Of a DNA stretch of 55,343 nucleotides, positions 42,609 to 55,343 are shown one piece after another. How positions within the stretch are numbered: position 1 is the stretch's first letter; each line of letters starts with the position of its first letter. This stretch comes from Zygnema cylindricum (Eukaryota; Streptophyta; Zygnematophyceae; Zygnematales; Zygnemataceae): contig JBBHKE010001865.1 of the NCBI GenBank assembly GCA_037447655.1, forward strand, positions 1 through 55,343. The letters are read 5' to 3'. The translations under genes were made by a program, and so were the position numbers. The notes beneath the pieces are model-generated. The model was not told the origin of the DNA, made no database searches, and saw only the letters and a list, made by a program, of their open reading frames with translations.

Positions 42609-43160
42609 GATGTGAAGTAAGAGTCTGAATGATTTTAAGAAGAAAGATTGGGAAGCGGCCAAGAGAGTCATGCAATACTTCATAGGAAAGAGAGATTTGT
42701 GGTTGCATTTGGGAGGGCATAATACTGACGTCACCACTTGGAGTGATGCCAACTATGGGGATGCTCCGATGAGGAGGTGTACTTCTACGTATGTAATGTA
42801 TGTTGGGAATATGGCTTGTTGTTAGAGCATCAAGCAACAAAAGGTGATTGCTTAGTCCACCATGGAGGCTGAGTGTATGGCCTCTTGTTCGGCGGTGAAA
42901 GAATTAATGTGGGTAAATTCATTGCTTCAAGAACTTGGGTATATGAAAAATAGAATGCAAAAGATATTTTGTGATAATCAAGTTGCAATTGCAATTGCAG
43001 CAAACCCAAAGCATCAGTTTAAAGCAAAGCATATGGATATCCGACTGAGCTTTGTTAGAGAGAAGGTTGAGAATAAAATAATTAGTTTGGAATATAGACC
43101 GGATGGAGAAATGGTAGCAAACATGAAGACTAAGTCAGAATTTGATATTTTGTAAAAGGA
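42609..43160 (+). pseudogene. Copia RT-end and RNase H fragment, family B
   Basis: Starts within the RT/RNase H connection (KKDWEAAKRVMQYFIGKRD) and includes WSDANYGDAP, MEAECMASCSAVKEL and CDNQVAIAIAANPKH. A stop replaces the Trp before SSKQQ (GCTTGTTGTTAGAGC), and the end is truncated. Followed by a polypurine tract and the LTR at 43203. Confidence 0.82.
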
Positions 43161-43202
43161 ATTGTGGACTAAAGCAAAAGATAGATTAGAAAATACGGGG
43201 AG

Positions 43203-44156
43203 TGTTAAAAAAGGTATTTTTTATTCTATCTCTTTAGACTATGATCTTAGTACAGTGTTCATACTTATCGTAGTCACTAAGGACTGGTAGGCAACCATGG
43301 CTGCCTCCAGCAGCCAAAGATACGGCTGAAGGAGCAGAAGACACAAACCGTGCAAAAGATGGGTGGTCAATACCAGGATTTGATCCGATGACCTTCCGGA
43401 TGACCGCCGTACGGCATAGCCGTTCGACTTATCCATTAGGTTTTGATGAAGCGTTAAAGTATAATCGGTGTGATTCATATTTAAACATTACGCGGCGACA
43501 TATCCCATTTAACAGTTTACGGCACAGAATAAACATGGAACGAATAGGACCACACGAAAATATAGGACAGCACAAAATGAACGAAACAACATTTAATTTC
43601 AACAAAAAAAATCAAATGTCATTTCGAGATCGACGGTTCACAGAGGAGCCGGCCCACTGGAATGGACATCTGGCAGTTTGCGAGCCAATGTCGGTCAACG
43701 ACACGTGGCAAGTCATGAGTGGACAGCGGGTATGACTAGAGGAGCAACTGCGACTCAAGAACTGAAAAGCGTCAGAGAAACAGCCATGCCGTACCATGGC
43801 CATACAAGTACAGCCGCACCTGTACCTTCTACCATGGCCATACAAGTACAGCCGCACCTGTACCATCTTGTACTTTACACTCATTCGATTTGTTGGGCAC
43901 ATTAGTAGTAATGGGTTCAGAGACGGAGTGTAGGACATAGACTTTTTTAGGCACCTCTTTCTGAGAGACCTTTTGTATATTTAGGCCATTTTTGGCGACC
44001 AATAACTTAATGCTCAAGAAAGCAATTTTAGCAATTGTATTTGTTGCACACTCAGTGGAGTCCAGGCTACACATGGGTACTTGGTCAAAGTTATTGCGTG
44101 CCAAGGTGGCACTTACTCATTGGGAAAGTCAAAAGGGCAAATATTATCCTACAGGT
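43203..44156 (+). repeat. B4-type 3' LTR, first part (interrupted)
   Basis: Starts TGTTAAAAAAGG and matches 27902-28840 until TATTATCCTACAGG. A B5 element interrupts it there; the remaining 52 bp are at 52266-52317. Its tRNA-like module (43371-43450) has CCTAATGGATAAG on the minus strand. Confidence 0.88.
43371..43450 (-). other. Antisense tRNA-like module in the B4 LTR
   Basis: The minus strand reads ACCTAATGGATAAGTCG (43441-43425), the D-arm pattern of tRNA-Arg genes (CCTAATGGATAAGGCG), then GGATCAAATCC (43386-43376) as B-box. Spacing is tRNA-like. This is the clearest tRNA resemblance among the LTR modules here. Confidence 0.55.
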
Positions 44157-45306
44157 TGTTGAAATGTATGTATTTTCTAGGTCTGTATAAAGGAAAAATG
44201 AATAAGAGGAAGTTAGCATAGGAAGCCTGCCTATCGCCCCACACCTATCGCAGTCACTGAAGGCTGGAGAGGAAGCTAGAGCCATGGCTGCCCATGCTGC
44301 CCACAAAGAGAGACAAGCTGTAGTTTTTGGTAGGTTTACCAAAAGGGTTTTGACGAACCCGGGATTTGACCCTGGTACCTTCAGTCCGTCAAGAATCCGA
44401 TAGCCGGTAGCTTTATCCTATAGTCTAGAATTAGTGTTATAGTATATAGCGTACGATAATTATATAAACATTAACGATATAATGTGTTCCATTTGACTGA
44501 TTACGGGAAGGGCTATACACGAAAACGGATTAGACCGTACGAATTCCGGACCGCACAAAATTAATGAAACTACATTTAATTAGACGGTCAATATTAAATG
44601 TCGGTCTTCATCAAACGGCCGTGGTGCGAGCCGGGATTCCAGACTTGGCCACTTGGCGTTTTCGGGCACCGCCACTCCGATGACACGCGGCAAGATCCGT
44701 GAGGATTGCGGGATCTCCGGAACGCGAGATGACAATTCTGGATGTAACAAATGTCACATTATGGCGATATTAAACATGGACCGTAAAGAAAGTACGTCAG
44801 TACCTATACTTTCTTGTACGGTAGAGTCTTATGATTGGTCTGTACCTCATTACTAGAGAGCTTAGAGAGGAGTTTTACGACTTAGAATAATTTTGGTAGG
44901 TAGCCGCCTCTCTCCCAAATAGCATTTGTATAAATACGCAAACTTTGTCATTTAATTAGAACTCACTTGATTGACCATTTTCAGTGATTTTTTTTTGCTG
45001 CAGACTCAGGGGAATATAGGCTTCACAAGGGTGTGGTCGGTCAAAGTTTTTTTTTGCCAAGATAGCAACATTTCTAAGGGAAATTCAAAGTGGGGGAATG
45101 TGTCCAAATACTCATATTCTAACTTTGCATTCTGTGGGGGAATTCAGCATACAGAAAGTCTTCTTTCACAGGGGTGAAGCTGTATTGGGGTTGTGACTGT
45201 GAGGGTGTTAATCATTTGGGTTTCTATCAGCTTAGAGTCGACACTATCTAGTTAAGCTTCTTGTGAGTTGCCTAATCTGGAGACCAATGGAGGTCTCACA
45301 GTTACA
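44157..45306 (+). repeat. 5' LTR of B5
   Basis: TGTTGAAATGTATG...CACAGTTACA. Promoter-like GATTGGTC near 44833 and GTATAAATACGC near 44928. Antisense tRNA-like module at 44351-44432 with GGGTCAAATCC on the minus strand. The PBS (45307) reads GATTATAGGCCCACC, so the ATG of the site has become ATA. Confidence 0.88.
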
Positions 45307-46291
45307 GATTATAGGCCCACCATCTAGGGTGCCTATGTTTGATGGAACATACTTCACTTATAGGGAGTTTACGATGAAGGGGTTGCTTTCCGAAAAGCAT
45401 TTATGGATAATTTTTTTAAGACAAGTGAGGTGTTCGCCACCGGGCTTTGGTGGAACTCACTAGGCAGATTCATCTGAGGCTTCCCAGAAAACCAACCGGA
45501 TTTTAGATGCAACAAAAGGTGAAGGGAAAATCATTGCCATGGTTGAGGAAAAAATAGAGAAGTGAAAAGGAACACGTATGGTGAGGGGAGCTAGGTTCTT
45601 GCCTACGGTTCCACTTGTAGGGGTAATAACTAAAACTGAAGAAATTGAAAATAGAATTCAGGAGTATAAAAGCACTAAAGTAAAACATCTCATACTTAGA
45701 AATGTGTCTAAGTCTATAGCTATCACTCTTTTAAATCTAACCAAGTCTTCATTAATCTGGGAAACACTAAGTCAAATTTAAAAGAGTGAGACTATACAGA
45801 GGTAGCAGTTAGTAAAAGAGGAAATAGAGGCTTATGTTTATAAAGGCGGTAGCATGATAGAGTTTTGCAATGATATTGCTGCGTTATATGTTGAGCTTGC
45901 TAGTGGGGGATATGTAGAATATGAGGAGAGAAAGATGAACACACTTATCATAAAACTCACAGATGAGTACAAAAACATCATTAACCGTATGCGAGAAATG
46001 GATGGCTCCTCATGGACTTCGAGCATTACCATGGGGATAATTCTTGTGAGGGAAAGAACTTTGGAGCTTCTTAGGGGAAGTGACAGGTGAATGCACTAAC
46101 AACTGGTGGTGGTGGTGACTGGCAAAAGCGTGATTAGTGGAACGAGGGTGACGAGCGTAAGCGTGATGAGAGGAATGATAGTGACAAGCGAAATTGTGAT
46201 GAGAGGAAGAAAGACAAAGGTAAACCTTATCGGAACTTCGGTGGAAAGAGAGGGAGAGGAAAAGAAAGGGGAGCTTTGAAAAAAAGGGTTT
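45307..46291 (+). pseudogene. B5 Gag relic, first part
   Basis: PPSRVPMFDGTYFTY and MKGLLSEKHLWIIF correspond to the N-terminus of family B Gag. Later pieces are MIEFCNDIAALYVEL and EYKNIINRMREMDGSSW. Several stops and shifts. It ends at KKRVC in the zinc knuckle, where the family C element is inserted. Confidence 0.82.
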
Positions 46292-46296
46292 GTAGG

Positions 46297-47626
46297 TGTT
46301 GTTCTTTGGTCTAAAATAGACCGCAGAAGCAACCCAAACTATCATGCAAGAAGCTAAGCAAAGCTAGGCCAATGAACAATCATTTGAAATGCATCCTCCA
46401 TATGCGTACACAGACGCAACAAACAACATTTAGGGTTTCATGGAATAATCAACATAAATAAACCCTATGACAACATCTAAGGTTTGATGGAATAATCGAC
46501 ATAAACAAACCCTAGGACAAATGCATAAACAGTGCATATCAAACATATATAAAATAACATAAATAAATAATAACAAACAAATGCATCACACATAAACAAA
46601 AGTATAATCAAAGTATAATCAAATAATCATTATATCATTCAAAGTGCATGACCTAATCGACAACCCTAAAATACTACATCTTTGGTCCCCACTTTACTAA
46701 CCAGCATTGATGATTTCCTAATGAAGCTCAAATCTATATATACATTTGTGAGCTGTCAACAAATCGCTACGTGTCAAATTAACCAACGTAACTTCCACTA
46801 AATATTATTTAACGATAATAACCTACTACGACAAATAATCCTAATTGTAAGTGTACACCTGAAAGTCGACCAATCATAAGAGTACACTTGTCTGCAAGTA
46901 CGACACTACATGCACATAAATTAAACTGTCGAAACCCTAATTGACCACATAAATAATAAACGCCATAATCAACTCTATTTTATTAATACACATAGGACAA
47001 ACCAATGTTGTTTCAAATATTTACGGGTACACAAAATCTCACAAATCGTATGCTGACTCATGCTGAGTCACTCAACGAAACTCCTCAAATTTTGTCAAAA
47101 AATCCGGAACGTCCAAATATAAATATCGTGTGATTGACGCGATTTCGCGTCACCACTACAGCAAAATCTCGGCGGCCTATATCAGCCGTCCGTCGCTCTT
47201 AATCGGCACCCTCGATGTCGCGCCGCGTGGTAATAAAAATCCAATTGAAATCTGCGCGTGTCGTCAAATACCTTACGAATGTCGCGAAGCGAATTCAAGT
47301 CCACTTGCCGAAATAATTTATCGTACAACCGAAATCATTTCCGTACCTCAAACGCGTCCTTTGTAATAAATGCGCTTGTCACATATTGTTTCGTACGCCA
47401 TGCGTACATTTTCACACACTTCGAATATTAAACGTCGGATCGCTTCGCGATCCACCGTCCATTTCCTATCACATTTCGCGCCACTCAATTACTCCATTAA
47501 TTTTGCGTGTACATTTAATTCCCCAATCCATAAATCCTTTCGAACCTCCACAATATATATCAGATAATTACATACGCACGCAAACATGCGCATGCACATA
47601 CGAAACTTAATCTTCCAAATACAACA
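46297..47626 (-). repeat. 3' LTR of family C element
   Basis: Contains a 47-bp tandem pair (46424-46470, 46471-46517), CCAATC (46870-46875, inverted GATTGG) and a minus-strand TATATATAG (46742-46734) about 130 bp further along in the direction of transcription. TCGCTTCGCGA is a palindrome near 47440. The open frames have no homology. Confidence 0.88.
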
Positions 47627-48700
<1,074 letters not shown>

Positions 48701-50030
48701 TGTTGTTCTTTGGTCTAAAATAGACCGCAGAAGCAACCCAAACTATCATGCAAAAAGCTAAGCAAAGCTAGGCCAATGAACAATCATTTGAAATGCATCC
48801 TCCATATGCGTACACAAACGCAACAAACAACATTTAGGGTTTCATGGAATAATCAACATAAATAAACCCTATGACAACATCTAAGGTGTGATGGAATAAT
48901 CGACATAAACAAACCCTATGACAAATGAATAAACAATGCATATCAAACATATATAAAATAACATAAATAAATAATAACAAACAAATGCATCACACATAAA
49001 CAAAAGTATAATCAAAGTATAATCAAATAATCATTATATCATTCAAAGTGCATGACCTAATCGACAACCCTAAAATACTACATCTTTGGTCCCCACTTTA
49101 CTAACCAGCATTGATGATTTCCTAATGAAGCTCAAATCTATATATACATTTGTGAGCTGTCAACAAATCGCTACGTGTCAAATTAACCAACGTAACTTCC
49201 ACTAAATATTATTTAACGATAATAACCTACTACGACAAATAATCCTAATTGTAAGTGTACACCTGAAAGTCGACCAATCATAAGAGTACACTTGTCTGCA
49301 AGTACGACACTACATGCACATAAATTAAACAGTCGAAACCCTAATTGACCACATAAATAATAAACGCCATAATCAACTCTATTTTATTAATACACATAGG
49401 ACAAACCAATGTTGTTTCAAATATTTACAGGTACACAAAATCTCACAAATCGTATGCTGACTCATGCTGAGTCACTCAACGAAACTCCTCAAATTTTGTC
49501 AAAAAATCCGGAACGTCCAAATATAAATATCGTGTGATTGACGCGATTTCGCGTCACCACTACAGCAAAATCTTGGCGGCCTATATCAGCCGTCCGTCGC
49601 TCTTAATCAGCACCCTCGATGTCGCGCCGCGTGGTAATAAAAATCCAATTGAAATCTGCGCGTGTCGTCAAATATCTTACGAATGTCGCGAAGCAAATTC
49701 AAGTCCACTTGCCGAAATAATTTATCGTACAGCCGAAATCATTTTCGTACCTCAAACGCGTCCTTTGTAATAAATGCGCTTGTCACATATTGTTTCGTAC
49801 GCCATGCGTACATTTTCACACACTTCGAATATTAAACGTCGGATCGCTTCGCGATCCACCGTCCATTTCCTATCACATTTCGCGCCACTCAATTACTCCA
49901 TTAATTTTACGTGTACATTTAATTCCCCAATCCATAAATCCTTTCGAACCTCCACAATATATATCAGATAATTACATACGCACGCAAACATGCGTACTCA
50001 CATACGAAACTTAATCTTCCAAAAACAACA
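48701..50030 (-). repeat. 5' LTR of family C element
   Basis: Same length as the 3' copy with only scattered differences (for example GCATCAC context identical, CAAACGC versus CAGACGC). On the minus strand it ends AAAGAACAACA and is followed by the PBS. Confidence 0.88.
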
Positions 50031-50035
50031 GTAGG

Positions 50036-50240
50036 GAACATGGTCACTATATGGAGGAGTGTCCTTCTTTGGAAGAAATTAGAAGTTGGAATGTGATTGA
50101 GGAGGAAGAAGGGGAAGAGGAGAAAGAGGATGAAGAAATTTTGGAGCTTCTTCACATCGGTAGTGTGGGGAAGAGAGAAAAGCACACACAAATTCCACGA
50201 AAGCAAGAGTGTGCTTTTGGAGGCATAAGAGAAGTATAAG
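50036..50240 (+). pseudogene. B5 Gag relic, second part
   Basis: Resumes the zinc knuckle as EHGHYMEEC, giving CxxxGHxxxxC across the family C insertion; the first Cys of CCHC reads Lys. Followed by an acidic stretch and PRKQECAFGGIREV, the linker before protease in family B. Then a stop. Confidence 0.8.
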
Positions 50241-51089
50241 GAAGGGAGGTACTTGAGGAAGTTAGACATGATGAGGATGTCAAGGAGTGTAGAATGTATG
50301 ACTTAGAAATGAGAAAGTCAGATCTAGGATCCATAATTGAAAAAGGGAAAAATAAAAATAATGACGATAATTTCATAGATATTTTGGAAACAGAAAAATT
50401 GTGGAAAAAAAAGACTTCAACGGATTCCGAGGAAAGGGGAGAAGTAAATCTAATGGGGGTTTTAAAGAATACGGGAGAAGAGGAATATTTAATGAAAGGT
50501 TTAGGGGAGAAATATATTTTGGGAATAAAAATAAAAATTGATAGTGGAAAGAATTCCTTGGGAGAGAGTGAGGAAAGTTCAAAAAAATGGGGTAATTATC
50601 ATGTATAAAAATATCAGTTCGGAAGATGTAGATTTTATCAGGAACTTAGTGGGAACTCTTGATTTAAGGATAAATTTGAGGGGTAATTGTTTTGAAATCA
50701 CTAATGGGAGTGATGCCATCTACGAAGGTAATGGGAGTGATGCCATCTACGAAGGTAATGGGAGTGATGCCATCTATAAAGGTGTGCATGTAAAAGGGTT
50801 AGCATCTGGGTGTGTGTTGCAAATTGGAAATGGGGCTGGCTGTTTGAATTGCAAGAGGGAAATTGGATTTTGTGTGGATGGAAAAGAGATGGGGTAGATA
50901 AAATCTTTGTTCGGATTTATGAAAAGAGGGATGCTAAAAAAAATGTGTGATCAACAAGATGCAATGTTTATTTCAGCTCATCTAACAGACCTTTTTGAAT
51001 ATAAGGTTATTTACTTAAAGATTTATGAGAAGAAAAGAAAGAAGAAAAAAAAATGTATTTGGTAGGAGTTGAAAAGAAAGTAGACTAGA
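50241..51089 (+). pseudogene. B5 pol scraps
   Basis: Short pieces in polyprotein order: DEDVKECRMYDL (integrase C-term region), LGEKYILGIKIKIDSGKNSL (RT), GCVLQIGNGAGCLNCKRE (RNase H start) and DQQDAMFIS (degenerate CDNQAAI). Most of pol is deleted. Contains the 27-bp triple repeat. Confidence 0.65.
50703..50783 (+). repeat. 27-bp tandem triplet
   Basis: Three copies of a unit starting AATGGGAGTGATGCCATCTA, in frame, coding NGSDAIYEG repeated. It resembles SDASYGD of RNase H (GATGCCA..TACG), so it probably expanded from that motif. Confidence 0.8.
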
Positions 51090-51101
51090 AAATAAGAGGA
51101 G

Positions 51102-52265
51102 TGTTGTAATGTATGTATTTTATAGGTCTGAATAAATGAAAAATCAATAAAAGGAAGTAAACATAGGCAACATGCCTCTAGCTACACTCTCCAAACCCCC
51201 ACACTCGTCATAGTCACTGAAGGTTGGAGAGGAAGCTAGAACCTTGGCTGCCCATGCTGCGCAAAGAGAGAGACAAGATGTAGTTTTTGGTAGGTTTACG
51301 AAAAGGGTCTTGACGGACCCCAGATTTGATCCTAGTACCTGAAATCCATCAAGAATCCGATAGCCCGTAGCTTTATCCTATAGTCTAGAATCAATGCTAT
51401 ACTATATAGGGTACGATAATTATATAAACATTAACAATGTAATATGTTTCATTTAACTGATTACGGGACACGTTGTACACACAAACAGATTAGACCGCAC
51501 GAATTCCGGACAGCACGGAATTAACGAAACGACATTTTATTTAGATAGCCAATATTAAATGTCGGTCTTCATCGAACGACCGTGGTGCGAGCCAGGATTT
51601 TGGAGTGGGCGACTAAGCATTTTCGGGCACCGCCACTCTTGATGCCACATGGCAGGATCCAGAAGAATTACACGATCTCCGGAACTCGAGGTGACAATTC
51701 CGGATATGACAAATGTCACATAATGGCAATATCCTACATTGACCGTACAAAAAGTACGCCGGTACCTGTACTTTCTTGTACGGTAGAGCCTTATGATTGG
51801 TCTGTACCTCAGTACTAGGGAGCTTAGGAGGGGTTTCAGGACTTAGAATAATTTTAGTAGGTAGTCGCCTCTCTCCCAGAGAGCATCTGTATAAATAGGC
51901 AAACTTTGTCATTTAAATACAACTCACTCGGTTGACCATTTTCAATGATTCGTTTTTGCTGCGGACTCAGGGGAGTCGAAGCTACACAAGGGTGTAGTCG
52001 GTCAAGTTTTTGCCTGCCAAGGTGGCGACATTTCTAAGTGAAATTCAAAGTGGGGGAATGTGTCCAAATACTCGTATTCTAACTTTGCATTCTATGGGGG
52101 AACTGAGCACACAGAAAGTCTTCTTTCACGGGGATGAAGTTGTATTGGGGTTGTGACTCTCAGGGTGTCATTCATTTGAATTGTATCAACTTGAAGTCGG
52201 CACTATCTAGATAAGCTTCTTGTGAGTTGCCTACTCTGAGGACCAATAGAGGTCTCAGAGTTACA
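51102..52265 (+). repeat. 3' LTR of B5
   Basis: TGTTGTAATGTATG...CAGAGTTACA, preceded by polypurine AAATAAGAGGAG. Clearly diverged from the 5' LTR at many positions, so B5 is an older insertion than A1, A2 or C. tRNA-like module at 51309-51391. Confidence 0.88.
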
Positions 52266-52317
52266 CAGGCTTCATATAAGCTGGAACTTCTGTGTACCAA
52301 TTGAGGTCACATAATTA
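52266..52317 (+). repeat. B4-type LTR, last part
   Basis: GGCTTCATATAAGCTGGAAC...GGTCACATAATTAAA completes the LTR begun at 43203 (compare 28832-28885). Confidence 0.82.
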
Positions 52318-52350
52318 AACCTCCAACTCTCTCTCTCTCTCATTCTCTCT

Positions 52351-52442
<92 letters not shown>
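52318..52442 (+). repeat. CT microsatellite
   Basis: Nearly pure CT for about 110 bp with a few CATT interruptions, lying between two LTR pieces. Confidence 0.92.
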
Positions 52443-52444
<2 letters not shown>

Positions 52445-53118
52445 GAGCAAGAGGCATAGATTTTGCAAAAGCTAGACGTTGAGACTAGGATTTGATCTTA
52501 GGTCCTACGGATGACCGCTGTACGGCGTAACTGTGCGCCTTATCAATTAAGTCTTGATAAAGCATTACGTTAATAAGGTGAGATGGTTATTTAAAGACAT
52601 ATACACTTAACATGCTTCCTTTAACGTATTACGAAACGAAACGACATTGAATTTGAACGAACGTGATTAATTGTCGGTTTCCAATCGGACGGCTCACAGT
52701 GGATCCAACGCACCAGAATGGACATTTGGCGGTTTGTGATCTAATGTCGACGGATGACATGTGGCAAGGCATGAGTGGGCAGCAGACGTTACAGGGAGAG
52801 CGATTATGGCTCAAGAATAGGCGTCCGTGAGATGGCCATGCGGTACCATGGTTGTACACTAAGTACATTGGCACCTGTACCTTCTTGTACCTTACAGTGT
52901 TGTGATTGGTAAGGTACAGTAGTAGTAGAAGGTTCAGAGAGGGATTTAGGACTTAGACTATTTTTTGGGCGCCACTCTCTCAAAGACCTTTTGTATTTAT
53001 AGGCCATCTCTGGCCATCCATTACTTATTGCTTAGGGGGGCGAATCTAGATTTTTTTTTTTTCGTATGACTCATGGGAGTCGGGCCGTCGGGCCTTGACA
53101 TAGATGAAATTGGTCAGA
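52443..53118 (+). repeat. B4-like LTR fragment lacking its start
   Basis: GATTTTGCAAAAGCTAGACG, an antisense tRNA-like module (about 52488-52556, minus-strand TTGATAAGGCG and AGATCAAATCC), GTGATTGG, then GTATTTATAGGCC as TATA region. It breaks off in the U5 part before the PBS. Confidence 0.75.
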
Positions 53119-54160
53119 ACAGGAGAGAGAGTGGTCAAGCCTAGGCTCTTGGAACCGACTCGAGGAATCAGGATTCTAAGAAACCTTATGGAAAGTTTGG
53201 AGGAGGAGGGAGAGGAAATCAATCGGATAGGTATGAATCAGGCCCCCAAAGGGGCTCTGCCATTTTTGTAAGAAGTCGGGACACTATATGGGGGAATGTA
53301 CTAAGTTGACGTAGTTGAGACTTAAGGAGGTACAGAATGATGATCAGCCGGTGGAAAGAAGAAGGCACTTGTGGCAACAGAAGTAACCTGAGAGGATTTA
53401 GATGAGGATGATAGAGAACTCCTCAACGAGGAGTTGGAGGTGAAAACCAACCGAAGATTCAAAGGAAGCAGAAGTGTGCCTTTGGCAGAGTGAAAGAAGC
53501 TCCCGAAGAAGGTTGGATCATTAACTTTGGTGCCTCTTTGCATATGTGTAGAGAGAAACATATGTTTACCAAAATGAGAAAGATCCCTACTGTAGAGATA
53601 GAGTATGGGGATGGGAGAATAGTGACCACTAGGTTAGTGGGATTTGTGGATCTAAAAGTCTTAGTTGAATGTAAGACATCCATAGTCACTTTCTCTGATG
53701 TCCTTTTTATTCCAGAATTGAACAAGAATCTTATCTCTACGTCTGTCTTAGATGATAAGGGTTTTGAGACTAGTAATAAGAAAGAAGTCTTTGTTGCTAG
53801 CTATAAGGATGAAGTATATTTCTCACCTGAAAAGGGAAGCCAATGAATGTTTAAGCTGAATTTGAGTTATGGAAAGACAGGGGTTTACTATGCTGGTGTA
53901 AGTAACTTGATGATTTGGCATAAAAGATTGGGGCATGTGCATTTAGATATATTGAAAGAAATTAAGAAAATGGGAGTAGTTGAGGGAATTCATTTTGGAG
54001 ACCTTGGATGACTGTAGTGGATGTGCTCAAGGTTAGGCCCACAAATTACCTTTCCCAAAAACCGCAACCTACAAAGGTGAAAAGGTCCTAGCTCTAGTTC
54101 ATACTGACATATGGGGACCGGCCAAAGTGTCGTCAGTTGGAGGGAAAAAAAAAATCTTTC
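53119..54160 (+). pseudogene. Family B Gag C-terminus, protease and integrase start, relic
   Basis: Zinc knuckle CHFCKKSGHYMGEC near 53267-53308 (out of frame by one base), protease region IINFGASLHMC in which the catalytic Asp-Ser reads Asn-Phe, then a 118-residue open frame 53490-53846 to a TGA. WHKRLGHVHLD and LVHTDIWGPAKVSSVGG follow. Integrase stops abruptly at about 54160. The protease cannot be active. Confidence 0.82.
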
Positions 54161-55343
54161 GGTGTTAGTTACTTTATATTATGTTCGTCGTGTCGTTTAA
54201 AACATCCACGGAACACAATTTCTACAACGCTAAGTGCATTTTGCATGTCGATTAAGTTTAAACAGTTGTAGACATTAGAAGTACCGCGGACGTTTTTTAA
54301 TAACGAAGAAGGACACTTGATATAAACCATAAAATAACGTAAAATAACCTAAAATATTGTGAAGTTTTTACCTTTTAATATGTTTTGTAGAATTTTCAAA
54401 CCCCACAAGTACTTTTACCTGGCATTTGATGGTAGAGTACCACATCAACATTTTGACTAGTGTTGGTGCCAGCTCAACATTCAAGCTATGACGTCCACAC
54501 ACAAGTTGACGCCAAGTACTGAAATTAGTATTAGTATTTTTTTTTGTGAACACCAATACACAAAATAGTGATAAAAACATCAAATTTGCGCTTACTAATT
54601 TTCATTTAATAGCGACGGGCAGTGTAGTTTGTCGTGTGGACGCGACCCTGTCGAAATCACCGCATGTGCCAAGAAAATGGCGTTGCACGAGCACGAAAAC
54701 GTCTCCCGTCAGTTCCAAGGCTAAATGTTGAGTCTGCCTAGGTCCTATGACCGCCACCGCACAACCACGCGCTAAAGACAAACGTGAAACATTATACCGC
54801 TCATGAAAGACGTTTTTTACCAATGACGTACTCAAATGCAATAATAACTGAACAGAAACTGGCCACAAAACTGAGTTTCTGAAGTTAGTCAGCTAATGTC
54901 AGAGGAAGAGCTAATTCATGGAAAGTGCATACTCCTGGAGGACAACTTAGACATAATTATTAGTCAGAAGTACACTACAGCAAGGACCCAGGAGGCTTGA
55001 ACCATTGTCAAGCCCAAGTAAAAAAATTTACTCGATTCAATTTCACTTACCCTCTGGACTCCAAGGAATGCTGTTTCATCAAAAAGACTTCTCGCCTACG
55101 CCAGTACTTTTCAGAGGTTCGAAATCATCCATGCCAAAAAAAAAGGGGTATTAAAAATTGAAGCAACCTAACAAATTATTCCGTACCACAAAATTTGATT
55201 CATGCTGTACCAGTCTTTGTCTTTTTTTCAACAGAGGTATTTGTACAGAGTACACAGTGCTGTCAAGGTGGGGTTTCAAGCGTATGAGAAACACCAGACT
55301 TAGAAGTACAACATGGAAAATACTCATTTGATGTAGGTACAGT
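54161..55343. other. Stretch without recognised genes
   Basis: No LTR landmarks, repeats or conserved protein motifs. A minus-strand donor-like CCAGAGG|GTAAGTG near 55053 and a plus-strand acceptor-like TTTTTTTCAACAG at about 55222-55234 exist, but no flanking coding sequence supports an exon. Confidence 0.45.

Noticed and set aside
55040-55240. Host exon near the right edge
   Set aside because: Donor-like and acceptor-like strings are on opposite strands, and the adjoining frames are short and resemble nothing known.

Overview
The window looks like a repeat-packed nuclear segment from a green plant-lineage eukaryote. It has long spliced introns, GT-AG splice sites, no operons or bacterial-type genes, a UAA/NST-family nucleotide-sugar or PAPS transporter closest in sequence feel to plant UTR2-like / animal SLC35B3 proteins, and Ty1/copia retrotransposons with plant-type pol. 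A charophyte alga such as Chara is my best guess; that is an inference, not something the sequence proves.

Layout. (1) 1-5251: one host gene on the minus strand. Five exons can be read with consistent phase, one of them only 29 nt; the gene runs off the left edge. Its introns hold degenerate tandem repeats that include copies of its own splice-acceptor regions. (2) 5252-9151: microsatellite-rich DNA, then a segment R1 that is duplicated as R2 at 30114-34156. (3) 9152-23717: a nest inside R1. Two DNA transposons of one family (GGGTG termini, 3-bp target duplications) enclose a pile of copia elements: a deleted copy at about 9552-10908, a full-length family A copy (A1, minus, 10967-16511) and a full-length but decayed family B copy (16631-23008). 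(4) 23718-24905: the rest of R1. (5) 24906-30113: LTR fragments and a gag relic. (6) 30114-34156: R2, which keeps the empty site of the R1 transposon nest and carries its own insertions. (7) 34457-40001: a second full-length family A copy (A2, plus) inserted into an old C-type LTR. (8) 40752-42408: unassigned sequence with a degenerate coding-like stretch. (9) 42409-54160: a three-level nest. A B4-type LTR is split by a B5 element, whose gag is split by an LTR element with no coding capacity (family C, 46297-50030). A further truncated gag/protease/integrase relic follows. (10) 54161-55343: nothing recognised.

How the parts relate. No host pathway can be reconstructed beyond the transporter. 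The retroelements form a small ecosystem. Families B and C (and, in decayed form, A) have a primer-binding site complementary to the anticodon arm of initiator tRNA-Met, the half-tRNA priming known from Drosophila copia. In family B the ATG complementary to the CAU anticodon is also the Gag start codon. The B-type LTRs carry an antisense tRNA-like module. The two family A copies have different target duplications, yet share the same unequal LTRs (739 and 715 bp), the same pol frameshift and the same in-frame stop. That is hard to explain by textbook LTR replication and is the strongest lead in the window.
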